Shown here piece after piece: positions 27,133 through 36,978 of a stretch of 64,000 nt of DNA (position 1 is the stretch's first letter; each line of letters starts with the position of its first letter). The notes beneath the pieces were generated by a model. That model did no database searches. It worked only from the letters and a program-made list of their open reading frames with translations, and was not told the DNA's origin. The position numbers were made by a program, and so were the translations under genes. Origin of the DNA: Stappia sp. WLB 29 (lineage in GTDB: Bacteria; Pseudomonadota; Alphaproteobacteria; Rhizobiales; Stappiaceae); the NCBI RefSeq assembly GCF_023507705.1, contig NZ_JALBGD010000005.1:62001-126000 (forward strand), written 5' to 3'.

Positions 27133-28557
27133 TCAGACCGCGGTGCCGCCGATGGTCATCTTGTTGATGCGCAGGGTCGGCTGGCCGACGCCGACCGGCA
27201 CGCCCTGGCCCTGCTTGCCGCAGGTACCGATGCCGGGATCGAGCGCCAGGTCGTTGCCGACGGCCTCGACCCGCGTCAGCGCGTCCGGCCCGTTGCCGAT
27301 CAGCATGGCGCCCTTGATCGGCGCGCCGATGCGTCCGTTTTCGATGCGGTAGGCCTCGGTACAGGAGAAGACGAACTTGCCGCTGGTGATGTCGACCTGG
27401 CCGCCGCCGAAGGAGACCGCAAAGATGCCGTCCTTGACGCCTTCCAGGATCTCGCCCGGATCGCGGTCGCCGGCCAGCATCACCGTGTTGGTCATGCGCG
27501 GCATCGGAATATGGGCGAAGGACTGGCGCCGGCCGTTGCCGGTCGGGGCGACGCCCATCAGCCGGGCGTTCTGGCGGTCCTGCATGTAGCCGGTGAGAAT
27601 GCCGTCCTCGATCAGCACGGTGCGCCCGGTCGGCGTGCCCTCGTCGTCGACGGTGAGCGAGCCGCGCCGCCCGCCGATGGTGCCGTCGTCGACGATGGTG
27701 ACGCCCTTCGAGGCGACGCGCTGGCCCATCAGGCCGGCAAAGGCGGAGGTCTTCTTGCGGTTGAAGTCGCCCTCCAGCCCATGGCCGACCGCCTCGTGCA
27801 GCAGGATGCCGGGCCAGCCGGGGCCCAGCACCACGTCGAAGCTGCCGGCGGGGGCGGGCACCGCCTCCAGATTGACCAGCGCCTGGCGCAGCGCCTCGTC
27901 GACCGCGTGCTTCCAGCTCTCCTCGGTCAGGAAGGCCTCGACCATGTCGCGCCCGCCGAAGCCGTGCGAGCCGCTTTCCTGCCGGCTGCCGTCGCCGGCG
28001 ACCACCGAGACGCCGAAGCGCACCAAGGGGCGCACGTCGCGCACCCGGTGCCCGTCGGCGCGCAGGATCTCCACCACCTGCCAGGAACTGGCGAGCGACA
28101 CGCTGACCTGCCGCACCTTCGGATCGCGGGCCCGCGCGTAGGCGTCGATCCGCTGCAGCAGCGCGACCTTGTCGGCGAAGACCGGCGAGGCGATGGGGTT
28201 GCCGTCGCCGTAAAGCCGCGCGTTGGTGCGCGGCGGGGCCTCCGCATAGGTGCCCGAATGGCCGGAGGCGACGGCCGCGACCGCATCGGCGGCCCGCTCC
28301 AGCGCGGCGAGCGAGACCTCGCCGGAATGGGCGTAGCCGGCGGCCTCGCCGGCAACCGCGCGCAGGCCGAAGCCGCGGCTGGTGTCGTAATTGGCGCTCC
28401 TGAGCCGGCCGTTGTCGAAGACGAGGCTCTCCGACTGCCGGTATTCGAGAAAGAGCTCGCCGTCGTCGGCGCCCTTGAGAGCGCGGGCGAGCACGCTGCG
28501 CGCCTGCTCCTCGCTCAGGCCGGCACCGGCAATCAGGTCGGTCGTGGCATCGCTCAT
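27133..28557 (-). CDS. tldD: Metalloprotease TldD
   Basis: A 474-residue U62-family protease subunit with the active-site motif HEAVGHGLEGD (H254, E255, H259). Other family blocks are visible (GTPTGRTVLIEDGILTGYMQD and the FSCTEAYRIENG loop). It pairs with the PmbA/TldE subunit encoded at 21414-22757. The ATG at 28557 is used; an in-frame upstream start at 28620 adds 21 unconserved residues. A composite intergenic repeat lies just upstream. Confidence 0.95.
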   Translation of the reverse strand: MSDATTDLIAGAGLSEEQARSVLARALKGADDGELFLEYRQSESLVFDNGRLRSANYDTSRGFGLRAVAGEAAGYAHSGEVSLAALERAADAVAAVASGHSGTYAEAPPRTNARLYGDGNPIASPVFADKVALLQRIDAYARARDPKVRQVSVSLASSWQVVEILRADGHRVRDVRPLVRFGVSVVAGDGSRQESGSHGFGGRDMVEAFLTEESWKHAVDEALRQALVNLEAVPAPAGSFDVVLGPGWPGILLHEAVGHGLEGDFNRKKTSAFAGLMGQRVASKGVTIVDDGTIGGRRGSLTVDDEGTPTGRTVLIEDGILTGYMQDRQNARLMGVAPTGNGRRQSFAHIPMPRMTNTVMLAGDRDPGEILEGVKDGIFAVSFGGGQVDITSGKFVFSCTEAYRIENGRIGAPIKGAMLIGNGPDALTRVEAVGNDLALDPGIGTCGKQGQGVPVGVGQPTLRINKMTIGGTAV

Positions 28558-28730
28558 CGGTCGGGTCCTGCGAAAGAGGTCATCTGGAACGGAAACTAGG
28601 GGGTCGGACCGCGCTTGCACAGCCCCGCCGGAGACAGCGGGACGAAAACAGCCGGGAGTTGAGCGCGGAGGGGAGGTTGCGAGTCTCTCTAGAGAGGCGG
28701 CCGAGATGGAGGCGCCAGCTACCCCTCAAG

Positions 28731-28950
28731 GCTGTCACGCCTGCGCAGGCAGGCGTCCAGTATCCGCCGAGGCGTATGGTGCCGCGACGGCGGCAGCCTC
28801 CGGTCATGCGGCGGCACAATACGGCTGGAACCGGACCGCCCGTGGTTACTGGCCCCCGGTCTCCGGCTTCGCCGGAACCGGGGTGACAGGCAGAGAGTGC
28901 GGCTCGGGCAATATGCCTTCACTGCCGCCATGCGAAAGATCGTCGTGATC
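28731..28950. repeat. Composite intergenic repeat, copy 1 of 3
   Basis: The element contains a palindromic head (28731-28768, core CTGCGCAGGCAGGCGTCC), a variable middle, a second palindromic module (28841-28888, core CGGTCTCCGGCTTCGCCGG) and a third module (28920-28950, core TGCGAAAGATCGTCGT). The same modules in the same order occur at 37839-38060, and the first two at 56936-57113. It fills most of the 496-bp gap between tldD and the IalB gene; nothing coding is credible here. Confidence 0.85.
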
Positions 28951-29053
28951 TTCAGTGCGTGAAGGAAAGACAAACCCAGCGATCTGTGTTGACGACCCGG
29001 CCGCCGAAATCCGCGTCTCCGGCTTCAACCCGCCGGAAAAACCGAGAAGCCGC

Positions 29054-29584
29054 TTACGGCAGGGCGGCGAAGCCTTCGGAGAAGCCGTTCAGCGAGATCG
29101 GAATGCCGATGCCTTCTTCCGGCGTCTGGAAGATGACGAAGGTGGCGGCATCGCCCTTCTGCATCTTCTCGATCAGGTCGTCCTGCATGACCACCTCGAC
29201 GATGCAGCCGTTCGGCAGGCAGCGCACGAAGCCGGCGCGCCCGACATCGGCGTCGTCGACGCGCAGGCCGAGACCCATCGGCAGCAGCACGCCGAGCGGC
29301 GCCAGCACGCGCAGCAGGCGCGACTGCTTGTCGGCGGTCTTCAGCACGATGACCGACAGGCCGACATTCTCGCGGTCGTCGGCGGTGACGTTCTGGATCA
29401 GCGCGCATTGCTCTTCCTGCGCGCCGGCCGGCGTGTCGCAGCGCATCTGCCAGTCGCCGTGCACGGAGCGGACCGCGCCCTGGGCATGGGCCAGCGGAAC
29501 GGCCGCGACATTGGCCAGAACGGTGGCCACAAGGGCGAGAACGGCCGCGAGGCGGAACGTGGTCGGCTTGGTCAAAACAGGCAC
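29054..29584 (-). CDS. Invasion-associated locus B (IalB)-family exported protein
   Basis: A 176-residue protein with a signal peptide (hydrophobic core about 12-32, cleavage after AHA). The mature part has the IalB pattern: HGDWQMRCD, a cysteine pair around CDTP and EEQCAL, GLGLRVDD and the RCLPNGCIVEV loop. IalB proteins are periplasmic or outer-membrane associated in Bartonella and common in free-living Rhizobiales. No ATG fits well; a GTG at 29584 with GGAG upstream is chosen, and a nearby TTG is an alternative. Confidence 0.8.
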   Translation of the reverse strand: MPVLTKPTTFRLAAVLALVATVLANVAAVPLAHAQGAVRSVHGDWQMRCDTPAGAQEEQCALIQNVTADDRENVGLSVIVLKTADKQSRLLRVLAPLGVLLPMGLGLRVDDADVGRAGFVRCLPNGCIVEVVMQDDLIEKMQKGDAATFVIFQTPEEGIGIPISLNGFSEGFAALP

Positions 29585-30006
29585 GGGCGAGACTCCGTAG
29601 GTTCGCAGCGGTACAATTCCCTTGGCCGGTTTCCCGGTCTTCGTGTGGTGCGCCGCGCGCCGTTTCCGGTGCACGGCACGCCGTGTCGCCTGCCCGTCCT
29701 GCACCCCGCCCTGCGGGTCGCGGCCAGCGGCGCGGTGCGGCAGGAAGGAGCGGCAAAGGGTCCCCGGGACGGGCGGGATCGTCGTCTGATTCGCGCGAAA
29801 CCGCGCGCATTCCGCTTTGTCGGTCCTCGAAAGGTCGATTTCAAGGCGAAACCGCCCGAAACGTACCCTTTCCCCGAACGCAAGGCGCGGCGAGGGGTGT
29901 CCGTGCCGGCCATGGCGAAAGGAAGGCGAGGATTCGGCCGGAATTTGGGCATTCCCGAAACTACTGGATTGCGCAATGCGGCCGCTTATGGTTTTTCAGG
30001 CCGACT

Positions 30007-30020
30007 TTGACATCGGTCAA
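30007..30020. promoter_or_regulatory. Candidate FNR/FixK box
   Basis: TTGACATCGGTCAA is a perfect dyad of the form TTGA-N6-TCAA, the core of FNR/FixK-type sites. It lies 259 bp before the ctaC start in the AT-richest part of the intergenic region. Oxygen-responsive control of a terminal oxidase would make sense, but binding is unproven. Confidence 0.5.
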
Positions 30021-30145
30021 ACTGCGGTCAAGTAATCCTTGCGGCGTTTTGACACCCCTTTCTGTCATCTCGACATGCGATAAGCTAAGGGGTATCGGGC
30101 GTGGCGCGGGGTGACCCGGCGACGGGCTTGGCGTTGCGCCTGGGC

Positions 30146-30221
30146 GGCGCGGCGCCTGCAAGAGACGATTGGCGCAGCGCCAGCGAAAGCCAGCGATGGC
30201 GGCGCAGCGCCTGCAAGAGAC
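30146..30221 (+). repeat. 21-bp direct repeat in the ctaC leader
   Basis: Two 21-bp copies (30146-30166 and 30201-30221) ending GCGCCTGCAAGAGAC differ at one base. A partial copy (GGCGCAGCGCC, itself palindromic) sits between them at 30171-30181. They lie in the untranslated leader of ctaC. Confidence 0.65.
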
Positions 30222-30278
30222 AGTAGTGGGATTTCGCCTGGCACAGCTGGCCGGCGGGGTCAGGAAGGGAGCACGGAC

Positions 30279-31202
30279 GTGACAGGACTGGTCAAGCGTC
30301 TGACGAAGTTTGCAGCGGCGGCGCTCGCCCCGCTCGCCTTTGCCGGTGCGGCGGCCGCCGCCCAGCCGACGCCGTGGCAGCTGGGTTTCCAGCCGGCCGC
30401 GACGGAAGTGATGGAAGACATCACCTGGTTCACCGATTTCACGCTGGTGATCATCACGATCATCACGCTGTTCGTTCTGGCCCTCTTGGTGTGGTGCATC
30501 ATGCGCTTCAACGCCAAGGCCAACCCGACGCCGTCGCGGACCTCCCACAACACCCTCATCGAGGTGGTGTGGACGCTGGTCCCGATCCTCGTCCTGGTGA
30601 TGATCGCGATCCCCTCGTTCCGTCTGCTCTACAAGCAGGTTGAGATCCCGGCATACGACATGACCATCAAGGTGACCGGCTACCAGTGGTACTGGGGCTA
30701 CGAGTACACCGACGAGGCCCTGTCCGAGATTTCCTTCGAGTCGATCATGCTGCGCGAGGACGCCGAGCGCGCCGAGCGCGCCGCCGAGTTCGGCCGTCCG
30801 ATCGAGGAATATCCCCGCCTGCTGGCCGTCGACAACGAGGTCATCGTGCCGGTCGGCAAGACCGTGCGCCTGCAGGTCACCGCTGCCGACGTGATGCACT
30901 CCTTCGCCATGCCGGCCTTCGGCGTGAAGATGGACGCGATCCCCGGCCGCCTGAACGAGACCTGGTTCAACGCCAAGCAGACCGGCATCTTCTACGGCCA
31001 GTGCTCCGAGCTCTGCGGCAAGGACCACGCCTTCATGCCGATCGCCATCCGGGTGGTCGAGGAAGAGCAGTTCCAGGCCTGGGCCGAAGCCGCCAAGGAC
31101 GACGTCGAAGAGGCCACCCGTCAGCTGATGGCCTCCATCGCCAAGCCGGCCGGCACCGCCGCCGCTCCGGCCGCCGGCTCGCTGGACGTCGCCGCACGCT
31201 GA
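30279..31202 (+). CDS. ctaC: Cytochrome c oxidase subunit II
   Basis: A 307-residue protein with a signal sequence (1-28), two transmembrane helices (about 53-76 and 92-114) and a periplasmic cupredoxin domain. The CuA ligands are all present: H207, C242, E244 (backbone), C246, H250 and M253 in CSELCGKDHAFM. It accepts electrons from cytochrome c. There is no C-terminal heme c domain, so this is an aa3-type, not caa3-type, subunit. The start is GTG at 30279 with GGAAGGGAG upstream. Confidence 0.96.
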   Translation: MTGLVKRLTKFAAAALAPLAFAGAAAAAQPTPWQLGFQPAATEVMEDITWFTDFTLVIITIITLFVLALLVWCIMRFNAKANPTPSRTSHNTLIEVVWTLVPILVLVMIAIPSFRLLYKQVEIPAYDMTIKVTGYQWYWGYEYTDEALSEISFESIMLREDAERAERAAEFGRPIEEYPRLLAVDNEVIVPVGKTVRLQVTAADVMHSFAMPAFGVKMDAIPGRLNETWFNAKQTGIFYGQCSELCGKDHAFMPIAIRVVEEEQFQAWAEAAKDDVEEATRQLMASIAKPAGTAAAPAAGSLDVAAR

Positions 31203-31287
31203 TCGACTTCACGGCGTGCGAGGCCTCGCCCCGCACGCCGGCAGGTCCGGGCCGGGAAAGGTTCGCACGAGCTTGTCCCCGGCCTGA

Positions 31288-32925
<1,638 letters not shown>

Positions 32926-33058
32926 TCCAGGCGTGACACGGACAGGCCGCGCCGGCACTCCCGGCGCGGTCCCCCGGCAGGCGCCCTTCGGGGCGCCGCG
33001 CCATTGAGGTTCCCGCCCGCCTGCCGCATCGGCACGGGCAAGAACGAGACCGCCCGAC

Positions 33059-33177
33059 GAGGGCGGGACGCACGAGAGAGACCTGCCCCGAGGGCGGGAC
33101 GCACGAGAGAGACCTGCCCCGAGGGCGGGACGCACGAGAGAGACCTGCCCCGAGGGCGGGACGCACGAGAGAGACCG
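33059..33177. repeat. 31-bp tandem repeat between ctaD and ctaB
   Basis: Three identical 31-bp units (33059-33089, 33090-33120, 33121-33151) plus a 26-bp partial fourth unit end 9 bp before the ctaB start. Each contains GGGCGGGACGCACGAGAGAG followed by ACCTGCCCC. A degenerate half unit precedes them. The GAGAGAG part of the last unit is the likely ribosome binding region of ctaB. Confidence 0.93.
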
Positions 33178-33185
33178 GAAGACAC

Positions 33186-34133
33186 ATGTCGCTCGCAGAC
33201 TACCAGGACCGCAGGCTGGACGCCGCCGCCCATGGCGGGCAGGGCGATGTCGGCGACTACCTGGCGCTGCTCAAGCCGCGGGTGATGTCGCTCGTCATCT
33301 TCACGGCGCTGGTCGGCCTCCTGATCGCTCCCGGCGGCATCCATCCGGTGCTCGGCGCGGTGGCGATCCTGTGTATCGCGGTCGGTGCCGGCGCCTCGGG
33401 CGCGCTGAACATGTGGTACGACGCCGACATCGACGCGATCATGTCGCGCACCGCGCGCCGCCCGATCCCGGCCGGCAAGGTCACCCCCGAGGAGGCGCTG
33501 GCCTTCGGCCTGACGCTCTCGGCCTTCTCGGTCCTGGTGCTCGGCCTTGCGGTCAACTGGCTGTCCGCCGGCCTGCTGGCCTTCACCATCTTCTTCTATG
33601 CCGTCGTCTACACGATGTGGCTGAAGCGCTCGACGCCGCAGAACATCGTCATCGGCGGCGCCGCCGGTGCCTTCCCCCCGATGATCGGCTGGGCCGCGGT
33701 GACCGGCACCGTGACGGTGGAAAGCATCGTCCTGTTCCTGATCATCTTCATGTGGACCCCGCCGCATTTCTGGGCGCTGTCGCTATTCAAGCGCGGCGAC
33801 TACGAGGCCGCCCGCGTGCCGATGCTGCCCGTCGTCGCCGGCGAGGACGCGACCCGCACGCAGATCCTCGTCTATTCGGTGCTGCTGGCCCCCATCGGCG
33901 TCGCCCCGGCGCTGCTCGGCTTCGCCTCCATGGCCTATGGCGCGGCCGCGGCCGTGCTCGGCGCGGTCTTCGTCTGGTACGCGCTTCGCGTCTACGCGCG
34001 GCGCGAGGGCGATGCGGCGCGCAAGGCGGCGGTGCGGCTCTTCGCCTTCTCGCTCGTCTACCTGTTCCTGGTCTTCGCGCTGCTGCTGGCCGACAGCATC
34101 GCCGCGCGCCTGATCGCCGGAGGCTGGCTGTGA
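33186..34133 (+). CDS. ctaB: Protoheme IX farnesyltransferase (heme o synthase)
   Basis: A 315-residue UbiA-superfamily membrane enzyme that farnesylates heme b to heme o, the precursor of heme a. Active-site motifs are N75-x3-D79-x-D81-x-D83 (NMWYDADID) and the second Asp-rich loop region. About nine hydrophobic helices are seen. It sits within the oxidase operon whose product needs its heme. The end overlaps the next start as GTGA. Confidence 0.95.
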   Translation: MSLADYQDRRLDAAAHGGQGDVGDYLALLKPRVMSLVIFTALVGLLIAPGGIHPVLGAVAILCIAVGAGASGALNMWYDADIDAIMSRTARRPIPAGKVTPEEALAFGLTLSAFSVLVLGLAVNWLSAGLLAFTIFFYAVVYTMWLKRSTPQNIVIGGAAGAFPPMIGWAAVTGTVTVESIVLFLIIFMWTPPHFWALSLFKRGDYEAARVPMLPVVAGEDATRTQILVYSVLLAPIGVAPALLGFASMAYGAAAAVLGAVFVWYALRVYARREGDAARKAAVRLFAFSLVYLFLVFALLLADSIAARLIAGGWL

Positions 34134-34288
34134 GCAACGACGACGGCATCCGCCAGACGGAAGAGCAGAAGAAGCGTCAGCGCAAGCGCTCGCTCGCCAT
34201 TGGCCTGGCTATTGCCGGGCTGGTGCTGCTGTTCTACGTGATCACGCTGGTCAAGATGGGACCGGGCGTGCTGAACCGCCCCCTGTAA
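34130..34288 (+). CDS. ctaF: CoxF-like single-helix protein
   Basis: A 52-residue protein with a charged N-terminus ([12 protein letters not shown]) and one transmembrane helix (about 23-42). Small proteins of this form sit between ctaB and ctaG in rhizobial cox operons and are called CoxF/CtaF; a role in oxidase assembly is assumed rather than shown. The GTG start overlaps the ctaB stop. Confidence 0.82.
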   Translation: MSNDDGIRQTEEQKKRQRKRSLAIGLAIAGLVLLFYVITLVKMGPGVLNRPL

Positions 34289-34314
34289 CGGACCCTGCGA
34301 GAGGAAGGCATCGC

Positions 34315-34974
34315 ATGACGCGACAGACCGATACCCCCGACCAGGCATCCGCGACGCCGCGCGATGCGACCGCCCCCGACCGCGAGGCGGTGCTGGCCCG
34401 CAAGAACCGCCGCATCGCCGTCGCCGTGCTCGGCGGCGTGATGACGATGGTCGGTGCGGCCTACGCCGCCGTGCCGCTCTACGAGCTGTTCTGCCAGGTC
34501 ACCGGCTATGGCGGCACCACCCAGCGCGCCGACGCGCCGACCGGCACGATCATCGACCGCACGGTCACCGTGCGGTTCGACGGCAACGTCAACTCCAACC
34601 TGCCGTGGACCTTCGGTCCGAAGGAGCGGGCGATCACCCTGCGCATGGGCGAGAGCCGCCAGACCGCCTATACGGCGCACAACAACGGCGGCGATTCCAA
34701 CGTCGGCACCTCGGTGTTCAACGTCACGCCGTTCGAGGCCGGCGCCTATTTCAACAAGCTCGAGTGCTTCTGCTTCACCGAGCAGCCGCTTGCAGCAGGC
34801 GAATCCGTCGAGATGCCGGTGGTCTTCTTCATCGACCCGGCGATGGACGAGGACCCGAACCTGAAGCATATCAAGGAGATCACCCTCTCCTACACGTTCT
34901 TCCCTGCAAAGGGACCTGAAACGCCGGTGGCCGCGGCTCCTGCCGTTACGCCGGATCCAAGCAACCGCATGTGA
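34315..34974 (+). CDS. ctaG: Cytochrome c oxidase assembly protein CtaG (Cox11)
   Basis: A 219-residue protein with one N-terminal membrane helix (about 33-54) and a periplasmic immunoglobulin-like domain. It delivers copper to CuB of subunit I. The copper-binding CFC motif is at C151/C153 (KLECFCF), and C60 near the membrane (LFCQVTGYGGTT) is conserved. It follows ctaF by 26 bp. Confidence 0.96.
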   Translation: MTRQTDTPDQASATPRDATAPDREAVLARKNRRIAVAVLGGVMTMVGAAYAAVPLYELFCQVTGYGGTTQRADAPTGTIIDRTVTVRFDGNVNSNLPWTFGPKERAITLRMGESRQTAYTAHNNGGDSNVGTSVFNVTPFEAGAYFNKLECFCFTEQPLAAGESVEMPVVFFIDPAMDEDPNLKHIKEITLSYTFFPAKGPETPVAAAPAVTPDPSNRM

Positions 34975-35025
34975 GTGCGCAGTCCCGCCTGCCGGCGGCA
35001 TGACTTCAATCGGGGGAGTGTACCC

Positions 35026-35886
35026 ATGGCGCATGCCAAGAACCACGACTACCACATCGTAGATCCGAGCCCGTGGCCGTTCCTCGGCGGCGTCGGCGCC
35101 TTCATCATGGCGCTCGGCGCGGTCGGCCTGTTCCGCTACACCCAGGGCAACGAGTTCCTGCTGTTCGGCTTCGACCTCGCAGGCTGGGGCATCTTCGCCG
35201 TCGGCACGCTGCTCGTGCTCTACGTGATGTTCGGCTGGTGGCGCGACACCGTTCGCGAATCCATCGCCGGCGATCACACCCCGGTGGTGCAGCTGCACCT
35301 GCGCTACGGCATGCTGCTGTTCATCGCCTCCGAGGTGATGTTCTTCGTGGCCTGGTTCTGGGCCTTCTTCGACGCTTCGCTGTTCACCAACGAGGCGGCC
35401 CAGTACGCCCGTGTCGAGGCGACCGGCGGCGTGTGGCCGCCGGTGGGCATCGAGACCTTCGATCCCTGGCACCTGCCGCTGCTCAACACCTTGATCCTGC
35501 TGACCTCGGGAACCACGGTCACCTGGGCGCACCATGCCCTCCTCCACAACGACCGCGAGGGCCTGAAGTGGGGCCTGACGCTGACGGTGCTGCTCGGCGT
35601 GCTGTTCTCCATCGTCCAGGCCTACGAGTACAGCCATGCGGCCTTCGGCTTCTCCGGCTCGATCTATGGCGCGACCTTCTACATGGCGACCGGCTTCCAC
35701 GGCTTCCATGTCATCGTCGGCACCATCTTCCTGGTGGTCTGCCTGATCCGCGCCAGCATGGGCCAGTTCACCCCGCAGAAGCATTTCGGCTTCGAGGCGG
35801 CGGCCTGGTACTGGCACTTCGTCGACGTGGTGTGGCTGTTCCTGTTCGTCTCGATCTATGTCTGGGCGGCCGGTCCGGGCCACTGA
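35026..35886 (+). CDS. ctaE: Cytochrome c oxidase subunit III
   Basis: A 286-residue seven-helix subunit that stabilises subunit I during turnover. Family landmarks include [13 protein letters not shown] at the start, [23 protein letters not shown] and [16 protein letters not shown] at the end. CGGGGGAG lies upstream of the ATG at 35026. It completes the ctaCDBFGE set. Confidence 0.97.
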   Translation: MAHAKNHDYHIVDPSPWPFLGGVGAFIMALGAVGLFRYTQGNEFLLFGFDLAGWGIFAVGTLLVLYVMFGWWRDTVRESIAGDHTPVVQLHLRYGMLLFIASEVMFFVAWFWAFFDASLFTNEAAQYARVEATGGVWPPVGIETFDPWHLPLLNTLILLTSGTTVTWAHHALLHNDREGLKWGLTLTVLLGVLFSIVQAYEYSHAAFGFSGSIYGATFYMATGFHGFHVIVGTIFLVVCLIRASMGQFTPQKHFGFEAAAWYWHFVDVVWLFLFVSIYVWAAGPGH

Positions 35887-35902
35887 CGCCAAGGCACGTC
35901 CC

Positions 35903-36442
35903 ATGCGTTTCCGTCTGCTGAAGACGGCACTCATCCTGTCCGCGGCGGCGCCTGTCGCCGCGGACTTTGCTTTTGGGCTGGCCCCCGACGCGCCAGCGGC
36001 GCAGGGCCGGACGGCGTCGGTCGGCACGGTTCTGGTCGAGAAGGCGGAACGCCGGCTGCAGCTGCTGGATGCGGACGGCGCGGTGCTGAAGAGCTACACG
36101 ATCTCGCTCGGCGGCGACCCGCTCGGCCATAAGCAGCGCGAGGGCGACGGCCGCACTCCGGAAGGACGCTACACGATCGACTGGCGCAACCCGCAAAGCG
36201 CCTATCACCTGTCGCTGCACATCTCCTATCCGGACGAGGCCGACATGCGCCGCGCCGCGGAGCGCGGCGAGGATCCGGGCGGGATGATCATGATCCACGG
36301 CATGCGCAACGGGCTGGGCTGGCTCGGCTCCCTGCATCAATATGCCGACTGGACCGACGGCTGCATTGCCGTCACCAATGCGGAAATGGAAGAGATCTGG
36401 CGGCTCGTCCCCGACGGCACGCCGATCGAGATCCGTCCCTGA
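35903..36442 (+). CDS. L,D-transpeptidase (YkuD/ErfK family)
   Basis: A 179-residue protein with a signal peptide (about 1-34). The YkuD domain catalytic residues are H132 (IHGM) and nucleophile C154 in DWTDGCIAV, both intact. Such enzymes form 3-3 peptidoglycan cross-links or attach proteins to the cell wall in the periplasm. It follows ctaE by 16 bp and may be co-transcribed, though its role is separate from respiration. Confidence 0.9.
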   Translation: MRFRLLKTALILSAAAPVAADFAFGLAPDAPAAQGRTASVGTVLVEKAERRLQLLDADGAVLKSYTISLGGDPLGHKQREGDGRTPEGRYTIDWRNPQSAYHLSLHISYPDEADMRRAAERGEDPGGMIMIHGMRNGLGWLGSLHQYADWTDGCIAVTNAEMEEIWRLVPDGTPIEIRP

Positions 36443-36463
36443 CCGGGCCCTCGGTCCGGTAGC

Positions 36464-36569
36464 CTAGAGCATGTCCATTTTTCGCCGAGTGACGGACATG
36501 CTCTATCTTGTTGTTTTTACGCAATTCCGGACGGAAAACCGGTTCCCACTTTTCCTGGAATTGCTCTAG
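36464..36569. repeat. RIME-like palindromic intergenic element (106 bp)
   Basis: The outer ends form an inverted CTAGAGC (36464-36470) and GCTCTAG (36563-36569). Inside, TAGAGCATGTCC (36465-36476) pairs with GGACATGCTCTA (36494-36505), and CAATTCC (36522-36528) pairs with GGAATTG (36557-36563). Two large palindromes and the 106-bp size fit Rhizobium intergenic mosaic elements (RIME1 type) as I recall them. It lies between the L,D-transpeptidase and DUF983 genes. Confidence 0.75.
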
Positions 36570-36582
36570 CGCCGGGAGCGCG

Positions 36583-36978
36583 ATGCACATGAGTGAACCG
36601 ACTGTCGACCGCGCGCATTATCCGCCGCAGGACGCGCTGCGCACCGGCCTTGCCGGACGCTGCCCGCGCTGCGGCCAGGGCCGCCTGTTCAAGGGCTACC
36701 TGGCAACGCGCCCGTCCTGCTCCAATTGCGGCCTCAGCTTCGACTTCGCCGACAGCGGCGACGGGCCGGCGGTGTTCATCATCATGTTCGTCGGCTTCGT
36801 CGTGGTCGGCCTGGCGCTGGCCGTCGAGGTGTCGCTGCGCCCGCCGATCTGGCTGCACATGATGCTGTGGCTGCCGCTCACCCTCATTCTCGGCCTGGGG
36901 TTGCTGCGCCCGCTCAAGGGTCTGATGATCGCCCAGCAATACAAGCATAGCGCGCAGGAGGGGCGGGTTGACGAGTAA
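36583..36978 (+). CDS. DUF983 zinc-ribbon membrane protein
   Basis: A 131-residue protein with two CxxC pairs (C27/C30 and C46/C49) that probably form a zinc ribbon. Two transmembrane helices follow (about 65-85 and 92-112). DUF983 proteins often sit near cytochrome oxidase genes in alphaproteobacteria; the function is not established. ATGs at 36583 and 36589 are both possible; the first is closer to the GGGAG signal. It overlaps surf1. Confidence 0.87.
   Translation: MHMSEPTVDRAHYPPQDALRTGLAGRCPRCGQGRLFKGYLATRPSCSNCGLSFDFADSGDGPAVFIIMFVGFVVVGLALAVEVSLRPPIWLHMMLWLPLTLILGLGLLRPLKGLMIAQQYKHSAQEGRVDE

Larger units (their letters stand above)
29585..30278. other. 694-bp intergenic region upstream of the cta operon
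   Basis: No credible gene is seen; a minus-strand frame of 134 codons has Arg/Pro-rich shadow composition. The region holds the promoters for the IalB gene (minus) and ctaC (plus). The AT-richer part at about 29940-30090 contains an FNR/FixK-like dyad and two TTGACA hexamers. A 21-bp direct repeat occupies the proximal leader. Confidence 0.6.

Noticed and set aside
28683-28698. CTCTCTAGAGAG palindrome as a transposon end
   Set aside because: No matching second end, target duplication or transposase is visible.
29572-29976. 134-codon minus-strand frame upstream of the IalB gene
   Set aside because: The product is Arg/Pro/Gly-rich without hydrophobic core or motifs; the region looks like promoter and leader DNA.
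33059-33177. CRISPR-like array
   Set aside because: The 31-bp units are directly adjacent with no unique spacers and no cas genes nearby, so it is a simple tandem repeat.
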